In this document: positions 30,526-43,878 of the stretch, in pieces
How positions within the stretch are numbered: the first letter of the stretch is position 1
Layout of the letters: each line of letters begins with the position of its first letter
Source of the DNA: an uncultured Blastocatellia bacterium
GTDB lineage: Bacteria; Acidobacteriota; Blastocatellia; HR10
NCBI GenBank assembly: GCA_937934295.1
Contig: CALHAI010000021.1
Span: forward strand, 1-64,000
Direction of reading: 5' to 3'
DNA length: 64,000 nt
Program-made: the position numbers and the translations under genes
The notes under the pieces: generated by a model
What the model saw: the letters and a program-made list of their open reading frames with translations, nothing else
What the model was told of the DNA's origin: nothing
The model's database searches: none

Positions 30526-31491
30526 TCAGATCATCACCTCAATGGCGGCGGGCAACACCTCCAGCCGCTCGCACTGCACGCGCAGCACCTCGCCGTCCAC
30601 CATCACAGGCACCGGGCCTTCCAACGCGAAGTCGATCCGTCGCACGGCCCGCCGTTCGCACAGCGGGTGCGCGATGTGCGAGCCGTCGAAGAGTCCGGGC
30701 AAGTTGCGTAACAGGCCGATCCGACCGATGGGCCCCCATCGCACGTACTCGATCAATCCGTCGCAGGGATCCGCTTGAGGAGCGATCAACATCCGCCCGC
30801 CCGTGAACTTGCTGTTCGAGAAGGTGAGGAACAAGCATCGGCGCGCGTCCATCTCCGGCGCGTCCTCCACGCGCACGGGGAAGGCGCGTCGCTTCAGGCG
30901 CATCAGGCACGCGAATACCCCCAGCAGATACCCCACTTCGCCAAGCGGCTTGAACCATCGGTTCGTCACCGCCGCGACATCGGCTGGGAACCCCACGCTG
31001 AGGAGATTGAGGAAATAGAGGACGCCATCGCGATGCACGAGCCGAAGCACATCGCACGCCCGCGCCCGTCCATGGCGCATGGCCTCGTGGACGCGACGGA
31101 GTGCTCCTTCGCCCAAGTGGGTACCAGCGGCCAGTGCGGCCTCGATCCCTTCCACAAGAAAATCGCGCAAGAAAGAGTTGCCGGTCCCCAAGGGGAGCAG
31201 CGCCAGACGCGGACGCTCGGGCTCGCCCTCGGCCTCCGGGAACACCCCATTGAGGACTTCGAATGCCGTCCCATCGCCCCCGACGATGAGGAACGACCGG
31301 TATCCCTCGCGATACGCGGCGCGCGCGTAAAGAGTGGCCTCGCCAGGTCGGCGCGTCCAGACGACCTCCATCGGCAGGCCACTCGCCCGAAGTTCAGCCA
31401 GTACGGACTCGGCCCGCTTCCCGCAGCGTCCCCCGCCCGCAGCCGGATTGACGATGGCGAAGAAATGCTTGTGACCTCGACTCACAGCCAC
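30526..31491 (-). CDS. Diacylglycerol/sphingosine kinase-like lipid kinase
   Basis: [48 protein letters not shown]. Confidence 0.87.
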   Translation of the reverse strand: MAVSRGHKHFFAIVNPAAGGGRCGKRAESVLAELRASGLPMEVVWTRRPGEATLYARAAYREGYRSFLIVGGDGTAFEVLNGVFPEAEGEPERPRLALLPLGTGNSFLRDFLVEGIEAALAAGTHLGEGALRRVHEAMRHGRARACDVLRLVHRDGVLYFLNLLSVGFPADVAAVTNRWFKPLGEVGYLLGVFACLMRLKRRAFPVRVEDAPEMDARRCLFLTFSNSKFTGGRMLIAPQADPCDGLIEYVRWGPIGRIGLLRNLPGLFDGSHIAHPLCERRAVRRIDFALEGPVPVMVDGEVLRVQCERLEVLPAAIEVMI

Positions 31492-33194
31492 AGAACGTCG
31501 GCGCGACTCCGGCGGGCGCGAATCTCCCCAGCCAGAGCCTTCCGCTTGATCTTCAGTGACGTCGTCCGCGGGAAATCGCGATCCCAGATGAGGTATCCGT
31601 GCACGCGCTTGTACTCCGGCAGCCGCCGATTGCGCTCGATCACCTGGCGGCGCACCGCTTCGGTGATCTCCTCCCCCGGCGGCGCGTGCAGGATGAGGAC
31701 CAGCGATTCTCGACCCAAGCGGCGTTCCGGCCACAGGTAATTCGCCGCGAAGATGCAAAACTCCTTCACCGGAAGCCCCTCGAAGAACGCCTCCACGTCT
31801 TCGGGATAGATGTTCTTCCCCCCTTCGGTCACGATCATATTCTTCTTCCGCCCGACCAGATGCAGATGGCCCGTCTCATCTATTCGGCCGAGATCACCCG
31901 TGAGCAGCCATCCATCCACGAGCGTCTCGGCCGTCAGCTCCGGATCATCCAGATAGTGCGACATCACATTCTTGCCGCGAACGGCGACTTCGCCGATCCC
32001 CTCCGCATCCGGGTTGAGGATCTTCACCTCTACACCCGGCAGCGGCTTGCCCACCGTGTCGGCGCGAAACGGCTTGAGATCGTTCACCGTGACGGCCGTG
32101 CATGCTTCGGTGAGCCCATAGCCGTTGGCGACCGGAATCCCGAGGTCGTAGAAGAATTGCAGCGTGGACGGCTCGGTGAATGCACCGCCGACGATGAGCA
32201 GCTCCAGATGCCCGCCAAAGGCACGATGGACCGCGGGGAAGAGACGACGGCTGAGTCGTACGTTCGGCCGCCGCCGCGTGAGCCACCGGTTGAGCCGCAT
32301 GAGCACATGCAGCAGCGCGCGCTTTTGCCAAGGCAGGGCCGCAAACCGTTCGCGCAATCCGCGCTCCAAGTTCTTGAGGATCATCGGCACGACGGTCATA
32401 TGGGTGATCTTATAGCGCAGGAAGGCCTCGCGAATATACTCGGGCCGAAGCGTACGCAGATGCACGACCGTCGCCCCGCAGACGAAGGGGCCGATGAACC
32501 CGACCATGAAGTCAATGGCGTGGTGCGTCGGCAGGATGCTCAGATAGCGCACCTCGGGAGAGAAGGGATAAACGGCCGTGAGCGAACGGCATTGTTCGAG
32601 ATAGTTCTCGTGAGTGAGGACGCAGCCTTTGGGGCGCCCGCCCGTGCCCGAGGAATAGACGATGCAGGCGATATCCTGGCGTCGGCGCGGAATGAAGGTG
32701 GGCTCGCCCTCGCCGCGAAACTCCTCCCAGCGCATGGCCCCGCCCAAATCCGCCTCCGGCGGCGCTTCCGTCACCAGGACCATCCGCAGCGGCAGCTCGC
32801 GCCATCCGGCTTCCTGTCGCAGCGCGCGCCAGAATGGAAATTCCGTGATGAGCACCGAGGCGCGCGCATGCCGCAGCAACTCAATCTGCTCGCGCGGACT
32901 CAGCTTGTAATCGAGAGGGACGAGCACGCCGCCCGCATAGAAGATGGCGTAGGCCGAGAGCAACCACTTCGATTGATTGGTCATGATGATGGCCGCGCGC
33001 TCATCGGGGGCGAAGCCCTGCTGCTGCAGGGCGCACACCAATGGCCGGGCGCGCTCCTTGAATTCCCGATACGTCAACCGACAGTTCTCGCGCTCACGAT
33101 CGGCCTCGATCAGACAGGTATAGTCCGCCCACCGCTCCAGAGCATCGCGGAGCGCCTCTCCGAGCGACTGATAGCGTTCCAACTCCGGCATCAC
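31482..33194 (-). CDS. Acyl-activating enzyme (AMP-dependent synthetase/ligase)
   Basis: [73 protein letters not shown]. Confidence 0.92.
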   Translation of the reverse strand: MMPELERYQSLGEALRDALERWADYTCLIEADRERENCRLTYREFKERARPLVCALQQQGFAPDERAAIIMTNQSKWLLSAYAIFYAGGVLVPLDYKLSPREQIELLRHARASVLITEFPFWRALRQEAGWRELPLRMVLVTEAPPEADLGGAMRWEEFRGEGEPTFIPRRRQDIACIVYSSGTGGRPKGCVLTHENYLEQCRSLTAVYPFSPEVRYLSILPTHHAIDFMVGFIGPFVCGATVVHLRTLRPEYIREAFLRYKITHMTVVPMILKNLERGLRERFAALPWQKRALLHVLMRLNRWLTRRRPNVRLSRRLFPAVHRAFGGHLELLIVGGAFTEPSTLQFFYDLGIPVANGYGLTEACTAVTVNDLKPFRADTVGKPLPGVEVKILNPDAEGIGEVAVRGKNVMSHYLDDPELTAETLVDGWLLTGDLGRIDETGHLHLVGRKKNMIVTEGGKNIYPEDVEAFFEGLPVKEFCIFAANYLWPERRLGRESLVLILHAPPGEEITEAVRRQVIERNRRLPEYKRVHGYLIWDRDFPRTTSLKIKRKALAGEIRARRSRADVLWL

Positions 33195-33433
33195 AACCTC
33201 GCGTGAATGCGCTCGGCTAAAGCTCGGAAGCTCGTCACCCCCTGCAGCTCGTAATCCGGCAGCTCGATCTGAAAATGTTGCTCCAAGCGCCCGAGCAGCT
33301 CCAGCGCTTGCAGGCTATCAATCCGCAGCGTCTCGAAGAGATCGTCGTCCGGGGAGAGCTGCTCCCGCGGCAGGCGAAAATAGCGCGCCGCCAAATCGAG
33401 CAACTCTTCGATCGTCTGCTCCAACGTGCGCAT
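33191..33433 (-). CDS. Acyl carrier protein
   Basis: [28 protein letters not shown] phosphopantetheine site (DSL); 4-bp overlap with ligase start. Confidence 0.88.
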   Translation of the reverse strand: MRTLEQTIEELLDLAARYFRLPREQLSPDDDLFETLRIDSLQALELLGRLEQHFQIELPDYELQGVTSFRALAERIHARL

Positions 33434-33453
33434 CCTTACTATCCCTCCTCCCC

Positions 33454-34443
33454 TCAGTTCGTCGTCTGGCGGCCGGCCTCCCACACGTAGCGCGCGATCT
33501 CCTCATGCGTGGCGAACCATACACCCGGTCGCCGCCGCATGTGCTGGATCAACCGTTCGAGCATGACGATGCGTGACCGGTGCCCGATGATATGCGGATG
33601 CAGCGTGAGGATGAACATCGTCCCTTCCTCATAGGCCTGATCGAACTCGTCGCGCCAGATCGAGAAGACCTCCTCCGGCGTCGTGTGCGGCCGAATGGCG
33701 GATTGCCGATCCATGCCGAAGTAGGGGTAATCATCCAAGAGCCATTCGACCGGGAGCTCGACCACACCCGTCGGCGCTCCCTCGAGCAAGACCTCGTAAG
33801 GCCGGTCATCGGCCATGAGGCTGCTGTCATAAAGCAATCCGAACTCGCGAATGAGCTTCATCGTCCAGGGGCTGAAATCCCACGAAGGCGTCCGAATCCC
33901 TACAGGCCGGCGCCCGATGATCTGCTCTAAGGCGTCTAAGCTCCGACGCATCAGCTCCCGCTCCTCATCTTCCGAGAGCAGGGAGTTCCGCTCGTGAATC
34001 CACCCGTGCAGGGCGATCTCATGCCGTCCTCGCGCGAGAATCTCCCGCACTGATGGCGGATGGAGTTTCGCGCTCATGGCGGGGATGAAGAACGTCGCCG
34101 GGATCTGATACGTATCCAAAAGGCGCAGAACGCGCGGCAGACCCGCGCGCGCCCCATATTCGCCCTGCGCCATGAGGGCCGGGGACGTCTGTCCGTCGCG
34201 CAGCGCCGGCGTCTCATTGTCGAAGTCGAACGAGAGACCGACGGCGACGCGGGCACCGCCCGGCCACTGCTTGGGCGTCAGATCGCGCCCGGCGCGCACT
34301 CGGCGAGCGATTTCCAAGACACGGCTCTCGGGCCACCGCCATGGCGGCTCCTCCAGCCTTGGCTCGGTCGGGCGCGCCGCTCCCCAAAAGGCCATGAGCG
34401 TCGCCGCCCCGAGGCATCCCACTAAGAGACCGCCTGTTCTCAT
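33454..34443 (-). CDS. Polysaccharide deacetylase family protein, exported
   Basis: VGLSFDFDNETPALRDG, ATFFIPAMSAKLHPPSVREILARGRHEIALHGWIHE; N-terminal signal peptide. Confidence 0.85.
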   Translation of the reverse strand: MRTGGLLVGCLGAATLMAFWGAARPTEPRLEEPPWRWPESRVLEIARRVRAGRDLTPKQWPGGARVAVGLSFDFDNETPALRDGQTSPALMAQGEYGARAGLPRVLRLLDTYQIPATFFIPAMSAKLHPPSVREILARGRHEIALHGWIHERNSLLSEDEERELMRRSLDALEQIIGRRPVGIRTPSWDFSPWTMKLIREFGLLYDSSLMADDRPYEVLLEGAPTGVVELPVEWLLDDYPYFGMDRQSAIRPHTTPEEVFSIWRDEFDQAYEEGTMFILTLHPHIIGHRSRIVMLERLIQHMRRRPGVWFATHEEIARYVWEAGRQTTN

Positions 34444-34496
34444 CTTCACCTCCTTTCGCGAGAGCGCCTCCTGCGAAGGCTCCCTCGCAGCGCGCG

Positions 34497-35504
34497 TCAA
34501 AGCGTCCCCGTCAGCTCCATGGAACGCTGTTGCTTCCACTTGCGCAGGAAGCGCCCGAAGATGCCATTCCACGGCGGGATCACAATCGAGACCGCCCCGA
34601 AAGCGCGCGCTTGACAAGCCAGGCGAATGATGGGCTTCGGCTCATCGGTCTCCAGATATCCGAACTCCCGCAGCCGATGCCGCTCGTAATCCTCCATCTC
34701 CGAGAGCTTCTCAGCGCCACCGAGCACACCCACCCAACACGATCCGCATGACCCGGACCGGCATTGGACGGGGATCGGCCCTTCATTGGGCACGCATCGC
34801 GGATCGCGAAGATGATGAGGGCGCTTGTCCTGAGCCGCCGCCGTCGTCAGATGCTGACGGTTGATCAGCCGGAACGTCGCTTCGGGATCGTTCTCATCGA
34901 ACGTGATCGTCCACACCTTGTCCGGATACTTCCACCAGGAGAAGAAACCCTGACGATCATCGCGCGCTCGATGAGCGAGCACCTCCTCGGGCGTGCGCGC
35001 GGCGATCCGAGGATCGAGCGCGATCGTGCCTGGAGTCGATTCGAAGGCCTCCCACCCCACTTGCTGCAGCGTCATAAAGGCGACGGCCGTGATCCCCATG
35101 ACGAGCGAGGGCTCGAGGCGTCGTCGTTCGGCCACTTGGGCGGCGACCTCGCGAACGTGCCCAGCTAAGTCCAACGTCTGCGAGGCGCGAGGCGACTGCG
35201 CATACTCGATGACCGCGCGCTTCACCTCCGGCCAATATCTGTGGCCGTACAGAAACCGATGCGATGAATCGATCTGATCCACGAGCCGATACGTCCCATC
35301 GAGGAACAGCTCGCGCGCCAACGCCTGCGGATCCTCCGCCTCCTGCAACGCCTGCGCCAGCGAGAGCGGGAAAAAGTGAAACCAAATGCGCGTGGCCACT
35401 CGGTCTACTTCGTGAATGTGCGACTCCAGCTCGGCCAGGACCCGCTGCCACGCGTCTTCGTCATGCCGATTCACGAAAGCTTCAAAGAGTCGCCCATCCT
35501 TCAT
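34497..35504 (-). CDS. 2Fe-2S ferredoxin-domain protein
   Basis: C-terminal VQCRSGSCGSCWVGVLGG ... RLACQARAFGAVSIVIP (CxxxxCxxC...C) with a long N-terminal helical region of unknown family. Confidence 0.75.
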   Translation of the reverse strand: MKDGRLFEAFVNRHDEDAWQRVLAELESHIHEVDRVATRIWFHFFPLSLAQALQEAEDPQALARELFLDGTYRLVDQIDSSHRFLYGHRYWPEVKRAVIEYAQSPRASQTLDLAGHVREVAAQVAERRRLEPSLVMGITAVAFMTLQQVGWEAFESTPGTIALDPRIAARTPEEVLAHRARDDRQGFFSWWKYPDKVWTITFDENDPEATFRLINRQHLTTAAAQDKRPHHLRDPRCVPNEGPIPVQCRSGSCGSCWVGVLGGAEKLSEMEDYERHRLREFGYLETDEPKPIIRLACQARAFGAVSIVIPPWNGIFGRFLRKWKQQRSMELTGTL

Positions 35505-35618
35505 AGCCCCATCGCCCGAAACACACGCCTGATCTTCACGGGGGCTCCCCCCTCTGGAGAGGGATATTTTAACAAGAGGCCGCCGTTGCCTCAAAGTTTC
35601 CTCACCGCTGATCTCCAT

Positions 35619-35837
35619 TCATCGCATGCCGAGCAGATCGCGGGCGTCGTAATCGCAGATGAGCCCTTCCGGATCCTGGCTCTCGTACGCCTCGCGATCC
35701 ACCCAGACCTGGATGCGTCCTCTCTCGGCGACGCAGATGATCCGGTCCCGATGGACATATCGGCCCGTGAGCTGCCCGTACTCATTGAAGATCCATCCCG
35801 GGATCAAGTGCGCGACCGCACGAAAGTCAATGATCAT
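35619..35837 (-). CDS. Small hypothetical protein (72 aa)
   Basis: MIIDFRAVAHLIPGWIFNEYGQLTGRYVHRDRIICVAERGRIQVWVDREAYESQDPEGLICDYDARDLLGMR. Confidence 0.5.
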   Translation of the reverse strand: MIIDFRAVAHLIPGWIFNEYGQLTGRYVHRDRIICVAERGRIQVWVDREAYESQDPEGLICDYDARDLLGMR

Positions 35838-36015
35838 ACCTGAACCCTCCGCTCAAAGCCCTCGATATCTCCGCCACGGGCATCAGCTAATTGTAGACAT
35901 CGGCGGGGGATTCCGGCCAGACCAGGAAGCAGCGTCGGCCGGGATGATCCGTGCCCGAGTCATCCCGATTGCGCGGAGAGGTCGGGAGCGCGTCGGCAGA
36001 CTGCTTATCCCGGCT

Positions 36016-36043
36016 TTGATTCTCTGTCAAACTTTGCTATACT
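36016..36043 (+). promoter_or_regulatory. Candidate sigma70 promoter for the HAD-FAR operon
   Basis: TTGATT - 16 bp - TATACT, about 50 bp upstream of the CDS. Confidence 0.5.
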
Positions 36044-36091
36044 GTGGGCCGATCTCACGGGGCATGATCGGGGATTCGAAACAGAGAAAGG

Positions 36092-38449
36092 GTGTCGTCG
36101 AGTTGCTGTATGTCTGACGCGTGCCGATCGCACAATGCGAGCGTTCCGGCCCAGTGGATCTTCTGGCGCGTGGAGGGGAGCTTGCTGAACCTGAGCGCCG
36201 TGCATCCGATCGCCTTCTTCACGTGGAACGCGCAGAGCTTCGCCGAGCGATGGGCGCGGCGCATGAGTTTGGCGCTCTCGGCCGTGATTCGCCCCATCCT
36301 CTATCTGACCGACCGCGTCTTGGCCACGCGCGTGCTGCATGCGCTTTTGCGCGGCATCAGTCGGGATCGCCTCGAGCTGCTGGGAGAGGAATACTTCCAC
36401 TATGTCCTCAAGCCGCGCCTGAACAGGGAGGCGGTCGCGCGCGTGCAGCACCTCGCTGCTCAAGGGGCCCCGATCGTTCTGGTGAGCCAAGCGGTGGAGC
36501 ATATCCTGCGCCCTTTGGCGCAACATCTGGGCGTCCCATACATCCTCGCTAATCGGTTGGAGTTTCGCGCGGGGTTAGCGACCGGACGGTTGCTCGATCC
36601 GGTGATCCGCCCACGCGGTGCGCTGGCGCGACTGCGAGGCCTCTCGGTTGACGGTCGCCTCTCGTTGGAGCAACTGGCGCGCGATCTCGATCTCCCGCCC
36701 CAGGTCATCTGGCATGCGATCACGCCCGCTCATCGAGAGAGGGAGACGCCCTCAATACCGTCTCGTCTGGTGCTCTTCCGAAAACCGAAGCCGATCGCGC
36801 GCCTCTCCGTGCGCGAGGCGCTCGCCAACAAGCACATCTTGCTCATCGGGGGGACGGGATTCATCGGGAAGGTATGGCTAGCCAAGGTCTTGATGGACTT
36901 GCCCGAGATCGGACGCCTTTATCTGCTCATCCGTCCACATCGTTCGGCTTCGGCCAAACGCCGCTTTGAGACACTCGTGGCCGAGTCGCCGGTCTTTGAG
37001 CCACTCCGCAAACGCTATGGGGAGGAGCTGGAGCGATACCTGAACGAGCGGGTCGAAATCCTCGCCGGAGATATCACCCAGCCTGATCTGGGCATTGATC
37101 CGGAGACGCGCGCGCGTTTGCGGAAGGTGCTTGATCTGGTGATCAACAGCTCGGGATTGACCGATTTCAACCCCGATCTTCGCGATGCGCTGGCCATCAA
37201 CGTGGAGGGGACGCTCCATGTGCTCGACTTCATCCGGCAATGTGAGCGGGCAGCGCTGTTGCATCTCTCGACCTGCTATGTCGTTGGGTATCGGGACGGG
37301 TACATCCCGGAGGTTCCCGTCGCGAACTACACGCCCCAAGGGGTCCCCGATTTCGATGCCGAGCAGGAGCGCCAAGCCCTGCACGCGCTTGTGCGCGAGA
37401 TCTGCATGCGCGCCGAGAGCCCGGAGATCACCGAAGAGCTGCGACGGCAGGCCCAGGAGAGGGCTCGCGAAGCGCACGACAGCAGCGCCTCTGGACTGGA
37501 GACGCGGCTCCGCCGATATCGGCTGCGCTGGATTCGCAATCAACTTGTGGAAGTCGGGATGCGCCGAGCACAGGGGTGGGGATGGCCCAACACGTACACG
37601 TTCACGAAGAGTCTGGGCGAGTCGTTGCTCTTCACGCGGGGGGCCGATCTGCCCATCGCTGTCGTACGTCCTTCCATCGTCGAGAGCTCCATTGCGGAGC
37701 CGTTCCGAGGATGGAACGAGGGCGTGAACACATCCGCGCCCATCTCCTATCTGCTGGGGACGTACTTCCGGCAGCTCCCTTCGAATCAATGGAAGCGCTT
37801 GGATATCATCCCCGTGGATCTGGTCGTGCGGGGCATGGTGCTCATCGCCGCCGCGCTCTGCCAACGCTGGCACGAGCGGGTGTACCATCTGGCGACCTCC
37901 CTGCGCAATCCTTGCCCCATGCGCCGCTCGATCGAGCTGACGGGGCTCGCCCATCGCAAGTTCTATCGCGCGCAAAAGGAGCTGGAGTATCGGCTGCGCG
38001 CTTTCTTCGATCCCATCCCGGTCTCCAAGGAGCGGTATGAGCGGCTCTCGGTGCCGAGTCAGAAAGCGCTCATCCACGCGCTGCAGCGATTCAGCGCGCC
38101 GTTGCCCTTTGTCTATCCCTCGCTCGTGCGAAAGGAGCGCGATCTGGATCGCGTGGAGAAACTGATCGAGCTGTATGAACCGTTCATCCTTCACAATGAG
38201 CACATCTTTGAAGCGACGCACATCGAGTGGCTGCACGCGGCGCTCGTGCCCGAAGAGCGCGAGACCTTCGGCTACGACGTGACCGGCATTGACTGGTGGG
38301 AGTATTGGATCAATGTGCACATTCCGGCCCTTCGCCGATGGGCGTATCCGTTAATCGAGGGACGTCCGATTGAAGAACCGTCGCGGTGCGCTTCTCGATC
38401 GTTGACGCCCTCGAGCATGGGGGCGGCGGCGGGGTCGTCGGGAGATTGA
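36092..38449 (+). CDS. Fatty acyl-CoA reductase (NAD-binding_4/male-sterility type) fused to N-terminal HAD-like domain
   Basis: [58 protein letters not shown] (YxxxK), C-terminal [20 protein letters not shown]-terminal HAD-IB-like region [11 protein letters not shown]...[22 protein letters not shown]. Start codon uncertain (GTG 36092 or ATG 36110). Confidence 0.82.
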   Translation: MSSSCCMSDACRSHNASVPAQWIFWRVEGSLLNLSAVHPIAFFTWNAQSFAERWARRMSLALSAVIRPILYLTDRVLATRVLHALLRGISRDRLELLGEEYFHYVLKPRLNREAVARVQHLAAQGAPIVLVSQAVEHILRPLAQHLGVPYILANRLEFRAGLATGRLLDPVIRPRGALARLRGLSVDGRLSLEQLARDLDLPPQVIWHAITPAHRERETPSIPSRLVLFRKPKPIARLSVREALANKHILLIGGTGFIGKVWLAKVLMDLPEIGRLYLLIRPHRSASAKRRFETLVAESPVFEPLRKRYGEELERYLNERVEILAGDITQPDLGIDPETRARLRKVLDLVINSSGLTDFNPDLRDALAINVEGTLHVLDFIRQCERAALLHLSTCYVVGYRDGYIPEVPVANYTPQGVPDFDAEQERQALHALVREICMRAESPEITEELRRQAQERAREAHDSSASGLETRLRRYRLRWIRNQLVEVGMRRAQGWGWPNTYTFTKSLGESLLFTRGADLPIAVVRPSIVESSIAEPFRGWNEGVNTSAPISYLLGTYFRQLPSNQWKRLDIIPVDLVVRGMVLIAAALCQRWHERVYHLATSLRNPCPMRRSIELTGLAHRKFYRAQKELEYRLRAFFDPIPVSKERYERLSVPSQKALIHALQRFSAPLPFVYPSLVRKERDLDRVEKLIELYEPFILHNEHIFEATHIEWLHAALVPEERETFGYDVTGIDWWEYWINVHIPALRRWAYPLIEGRPIEEPSRCASRSLTPSSMGAAAGSSGD

Positions 38450-38460
38450 GCCGTTCGACG

Positions 38461-41087
<2,627 letters not shown>

Positions 41088-41159
41088 CGGCGACCCGAGC
41101 ACGGGAGCCGCTCGCCGTGCTTCCGGGCGCCGCATTCCATCATAGAGGGGAGTCATGGG

Positions 41160-42806
41160 ATGAACTTTCTTGAGGCTATCTTTCGCCAGTTGCAGGAAGC
41201 CGCTCATCGGCCCGTCCTTCAGGAAGTGCGACAGGGACGGATCATCTCGGTGACGGGTGCGGAGCTTCTCGCTTTGGTCCGCACGGCGCGTGCCTATGTG
41301 CGCCGTCAGGGCGTGCGCCCGGGCGATCGTTGCGCTCTGCTGGCGCCGAATAGCATTCGCTGGGTCGCGCTCGATCTCGCCCTTATGGCCGAAGGGATCC
41401 TCGTCGTCCCCCTCTACACGCGCCAGGCGCTCGCAGAAGTGGTTTACATTTTGAAGGATTGTTCCCCCGTGCTCCTTTTTGTGGAGGACGAGACGCTTCG
41501 CGAGCGATTGCGCTCACTGTGGTCGGAAGCTCCGCCGATGCCGCTTCTTGAAGACGTCTTCGCGCTGAATTCGGAGAGCGCGGCGATCCCCGATGTCCCG
41601 CTCCCGCGTGCCGACTCAGAGCCGGTGACGATCATCTACACGTCGGGAACATCGGGCGAGCCCAAAGGTGTCGTCCTCACCGTTGGGAACGTCACCTTCA
41701 TGCTCCCGCACACGCACGAGCGGCTCAATCGGCTCATGGGCCCACGGCGCGAGCCCGAACGCGTCTTCCACTACTTGCCCTTCTGCTTCGCGGGTTCCTG
41801 GATTCTGCTGCTGACCTGCCTGTCCCGGTCGAGCGTGCTCACACTCTCGACCGATCTCACGCGCTTCAATGAGGAGCTGCAGTTGGCCCGTCCCCATTAT
41901 TTCCTGAACGTCCCGCTCCTTCTGGAGCGAATGCGCGCCGGGATCGAAGATCAGATGCGGCGAAAGGGTCGAATCCTCTACGCTCTCTTCGAGCGCGGCC
42001 AGACGGCTTGGTTTCGTCGCTTCGAGGGCGTGGCCTCGGCTCGCGCTCTCCTGTGGCTCGCGCTCTGCCGTCCGCTCTTCCGTGCGATTCGAAGACGACT
42101 CGGGCCACATCTTGTGGCGTTCATCTGCGGATCGGCGCCCCTTCGCCGCGAGACGCAACTGTTCTTCATGATGCTCGGCATTCCCGTGCTCCAAGTCTAT
42201 GGCCTCACGGAGACGACGGCTATCTGCACGATGGACGATCCACAGGACTTCGTGCCCGGATGCGTCGGTCGCGCCATCCCGGGCATCGAGATGAGGCTCG
42301 CCGACAACGGTGAGATTCTCGTGCGCGGCCCCAATGTCTTCCCTGGCTATTGGAATCGCCCGGAAGCGACCCTTCAGGCTTTCCGCGATGGATGGTTCTG
42401 CACTGGAGATCACGGCGAAGTGGATGAGAAAGGGAATTGGAGCATCCTCGGACGGATCAAACACCTCATCGTCCTCAGCTCCGGCCATAACGTCCCACCG
42501 GAACCGCTTGAGGACTTGCTCCTTCGCGCTCTCCCAGGTGCCCAGCACGTCGTCCTTGTCGGGCACGGGCGTCCACATCTGGTGGCGTTGATCACCGGGT
42601 CCGTCATGCCCGCGCACGTCGAGGCGGCTCTGGAATCGCTCAACGCGCAGCTCCCCCACTATAAGCGCATTCGAGCATACGCGATCCTGCCCGAGCCCTT
42701 TACGATCGAGAACGGCCTGCTGACGGCCAACGGGAAGCTCCGGCGCGAAGCCATTCTCGCTCGCTTCCACCAGCAGATCGAACGCCTTTATGCATCGGTG
42801 AGCTGA
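41160..42806 (+). CDS. Long-chain acyl-activating enzyme (AMP-dependent synthetase/ligase)
   Basis: IIYTSGTSGEPKGVVLTVGN, QVYGLTETTAICTMD, WFCTGDHGEVDEKGNWSILGRIKHLIVLSSGHNVPPEPLE. Confidence 0.9.
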   Translation: MNFLEAIFRQLQEAAHRPVLQEVRQGRIISVTGAELLALVRTARAYVRRQGVRPGDRCALLAPNSIRWVALDLALMAEGILVVPLYTRQALAEVVYILKDCSPVLLFVEDETLRERLRSLWSEAPPMPLLEDVFALNSESAAIPDVPLPRADSEPVTIIYTSGTSGEPKGVVLTVGNVTFMLPHTHERLNRLMGPRREPERVFHYLPFCFAGSWILLLTCLSRSSVLTLSTDLTRFNEELQLARPHYFLNVPLLLERMRAGIEDQMRRKGRILYALFERGQTAWFRRFEGVASARALLWLALCRPLFRAIRRRLGPHLVAFICGSAPLRRETQLFFMMLGIPVLQVYGLTETTAICTMDDPQDFVPGCVGRAIPGIEMRLADNGEILVRGPNVFPGYWNRPEATLQAFRDGWFCTGDHGEVDEKGNWSILGRIKHLIVLSSGHNVPPEPLEDLLLRALPGAQHVVLVGHGRPHLVALITGSVMPAHVEAALESLNAQLPHYKRIRAYAILPEPFTIENGLLTANGKLRREAILARFHQQIERLYASVS

Positions 42807-42905
42807 AGCGGGACCAGCACATGGCGTCCTTCGATGAAAAACGACATGCCCGCCACAGACACTCCGCGGTCGCTCATCCGGAGACCACGTCGCGCAGGCC
42901 GCGGT

Positions 42906-43115
42906 TCAGGACGACGAGGATCCTTCTTGAGGGCTGCCCGCTTTATCTTCCAACTTCTTCACTTCGGCCGTCCCCTCCTTGAACGCGCGGATGCTCTGGC
43001 CCAGGCTTCGCGCCAGCTCCGGCAACCGCTTCGCCCCAAAGAGCAGGACAAGGATGAAGAGGATGATGAGCAATTCCGGCAGCCCCAAATTTCCGAAGAC
43101 GAAAGCCGGTCTCAT
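42906..43115 (-). CDS. tatA: Sec-independent translocase TatA/TatE family
   Basis: FGNLGLPELLIILFILVLLFGAKRLPELARSLGQSIRAFKEG. Confidence 0.9.
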   Translation of the reverse strand: MRPAFVFGNLGLPELLIILFILVLLFGAKRLPELARSLGQSIRAFKEGTAEVKKLEDKAGSPQEGSSSS

Positions 43116-43212
43116 GATCGTTCTCCCCTCATGCTGTGCATCGGTATCTTACATGCTGAGCGCGCGAGACGTCAATCGGCGCGCGCCGTCATCGGGCGGA
43201 CATCTCCGCCCC

Positions 43213-43245
43213 TTGACAATGGAAAATGATTCTTATTTAATAATC
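43213..43245 (+). promoter_or_regulatory. Promoter of the rubrerythrin gene with overlapping Fur/PerR-like AT-rich palindrome
   Basis: TTGACA (43213-43218) - 17 bp - TTTAAT (43236-43241); imperfect palindrome GATTCTTATTTAATAATC at 43228-43245. Confidence 0.55.
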
Positions 43246-43281
43246 GTCTTGCTACAATGACGCTCAAAGGAGGAGGGAACT

Positions 43282-43731
43282 ATGACGAAGTCGCTGCACG
43301 GGACGAAGAGCTTGGAGAACCTCAAGCATGCGTTCGCTGGCGAAGCGCAAGCGAATCGCCGTTATCTCTATTTCGCCCGCATCGCGGATATCGAAGGGTA
43401 TCCGGAGATCGGTGGGCTCTTCCGGGATACGGCCGAGGCCGAGACCGGTCATGCCTTCGGGCACTTGGACTTCCTCAAGGAAGTCGGCGACCCGGTGACG
43501 GGCGTGCCCTTTGGCAAGACCGAGCAGAACCTGAAGTCGGCCATCGAGGGCGAGACTTACGAGTACACGGAGATGTATCCCGGGTTCGCGCGCACGGCGC
43601 GCGAGGAAGGGTTCGACGAGCTGGCCGAGTGGTTCGAGACGCTCGCGCGTGCGGAGAAGTCGCACGCGGCCCGTTTCACCAAAGGCTTGCAGCAGATCGC
43701 GGGTAAGGAGCCTGCCGAATCGCTCGCGTGA
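43282..43731 (+). CDS. Rubrerythrin-family ferritin-like protein
   Basis: [47 protein letters not shown] ... [23 protein letters not shown]; no C-terminal rubredoxin domain. Confidence 0.93.
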   Translation: MTKSLHGTKSLENLKHAFAGEAQANRRYLYFARIADIEGYPEIGGLFRDTAEAETGHAFGHLDFLKEVGDPVTGVPFGKTEQNLKSAIEGETYEYTEMYPGFARTAREEGFDELAEWFETLARAEKSHAARFTKGLQQIAGKEPAESLA

Positions 43732-43743
43732 GCGCTCGAAGCG

Positions 43744-43772
43744 CCTCCCGACCGAGGAGGCCGGTCGGGAGG
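43744..43772. terminator. GC-rich hairpin after the rubrerythrin gene
   Basis: CCTCCCGACC (43744-43753) / GGTCGGGAGG (43763-43772), 10-bp perfect stem; a second hairpin GGTGGC/GCCACC at 43815-43832. Confidence 0.5.
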
Positions 43773-43878
43773 TGCCGGGCGAGCTGCTCCGACGCCTTTC
43801 CTGATGGATGTCCGGGTGGCCTTGGCGCCACCTGGAGGCGCTCTTCTCCCTAAGGGAGACTTCCTGATGGGATGAGTT

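Noticed and set aside
36878-38320. 480-aa minus-strand ORF opposite HAD-FAR
   Set aside because: Antisense to a clearly conserved reductase, no recognisable motif.
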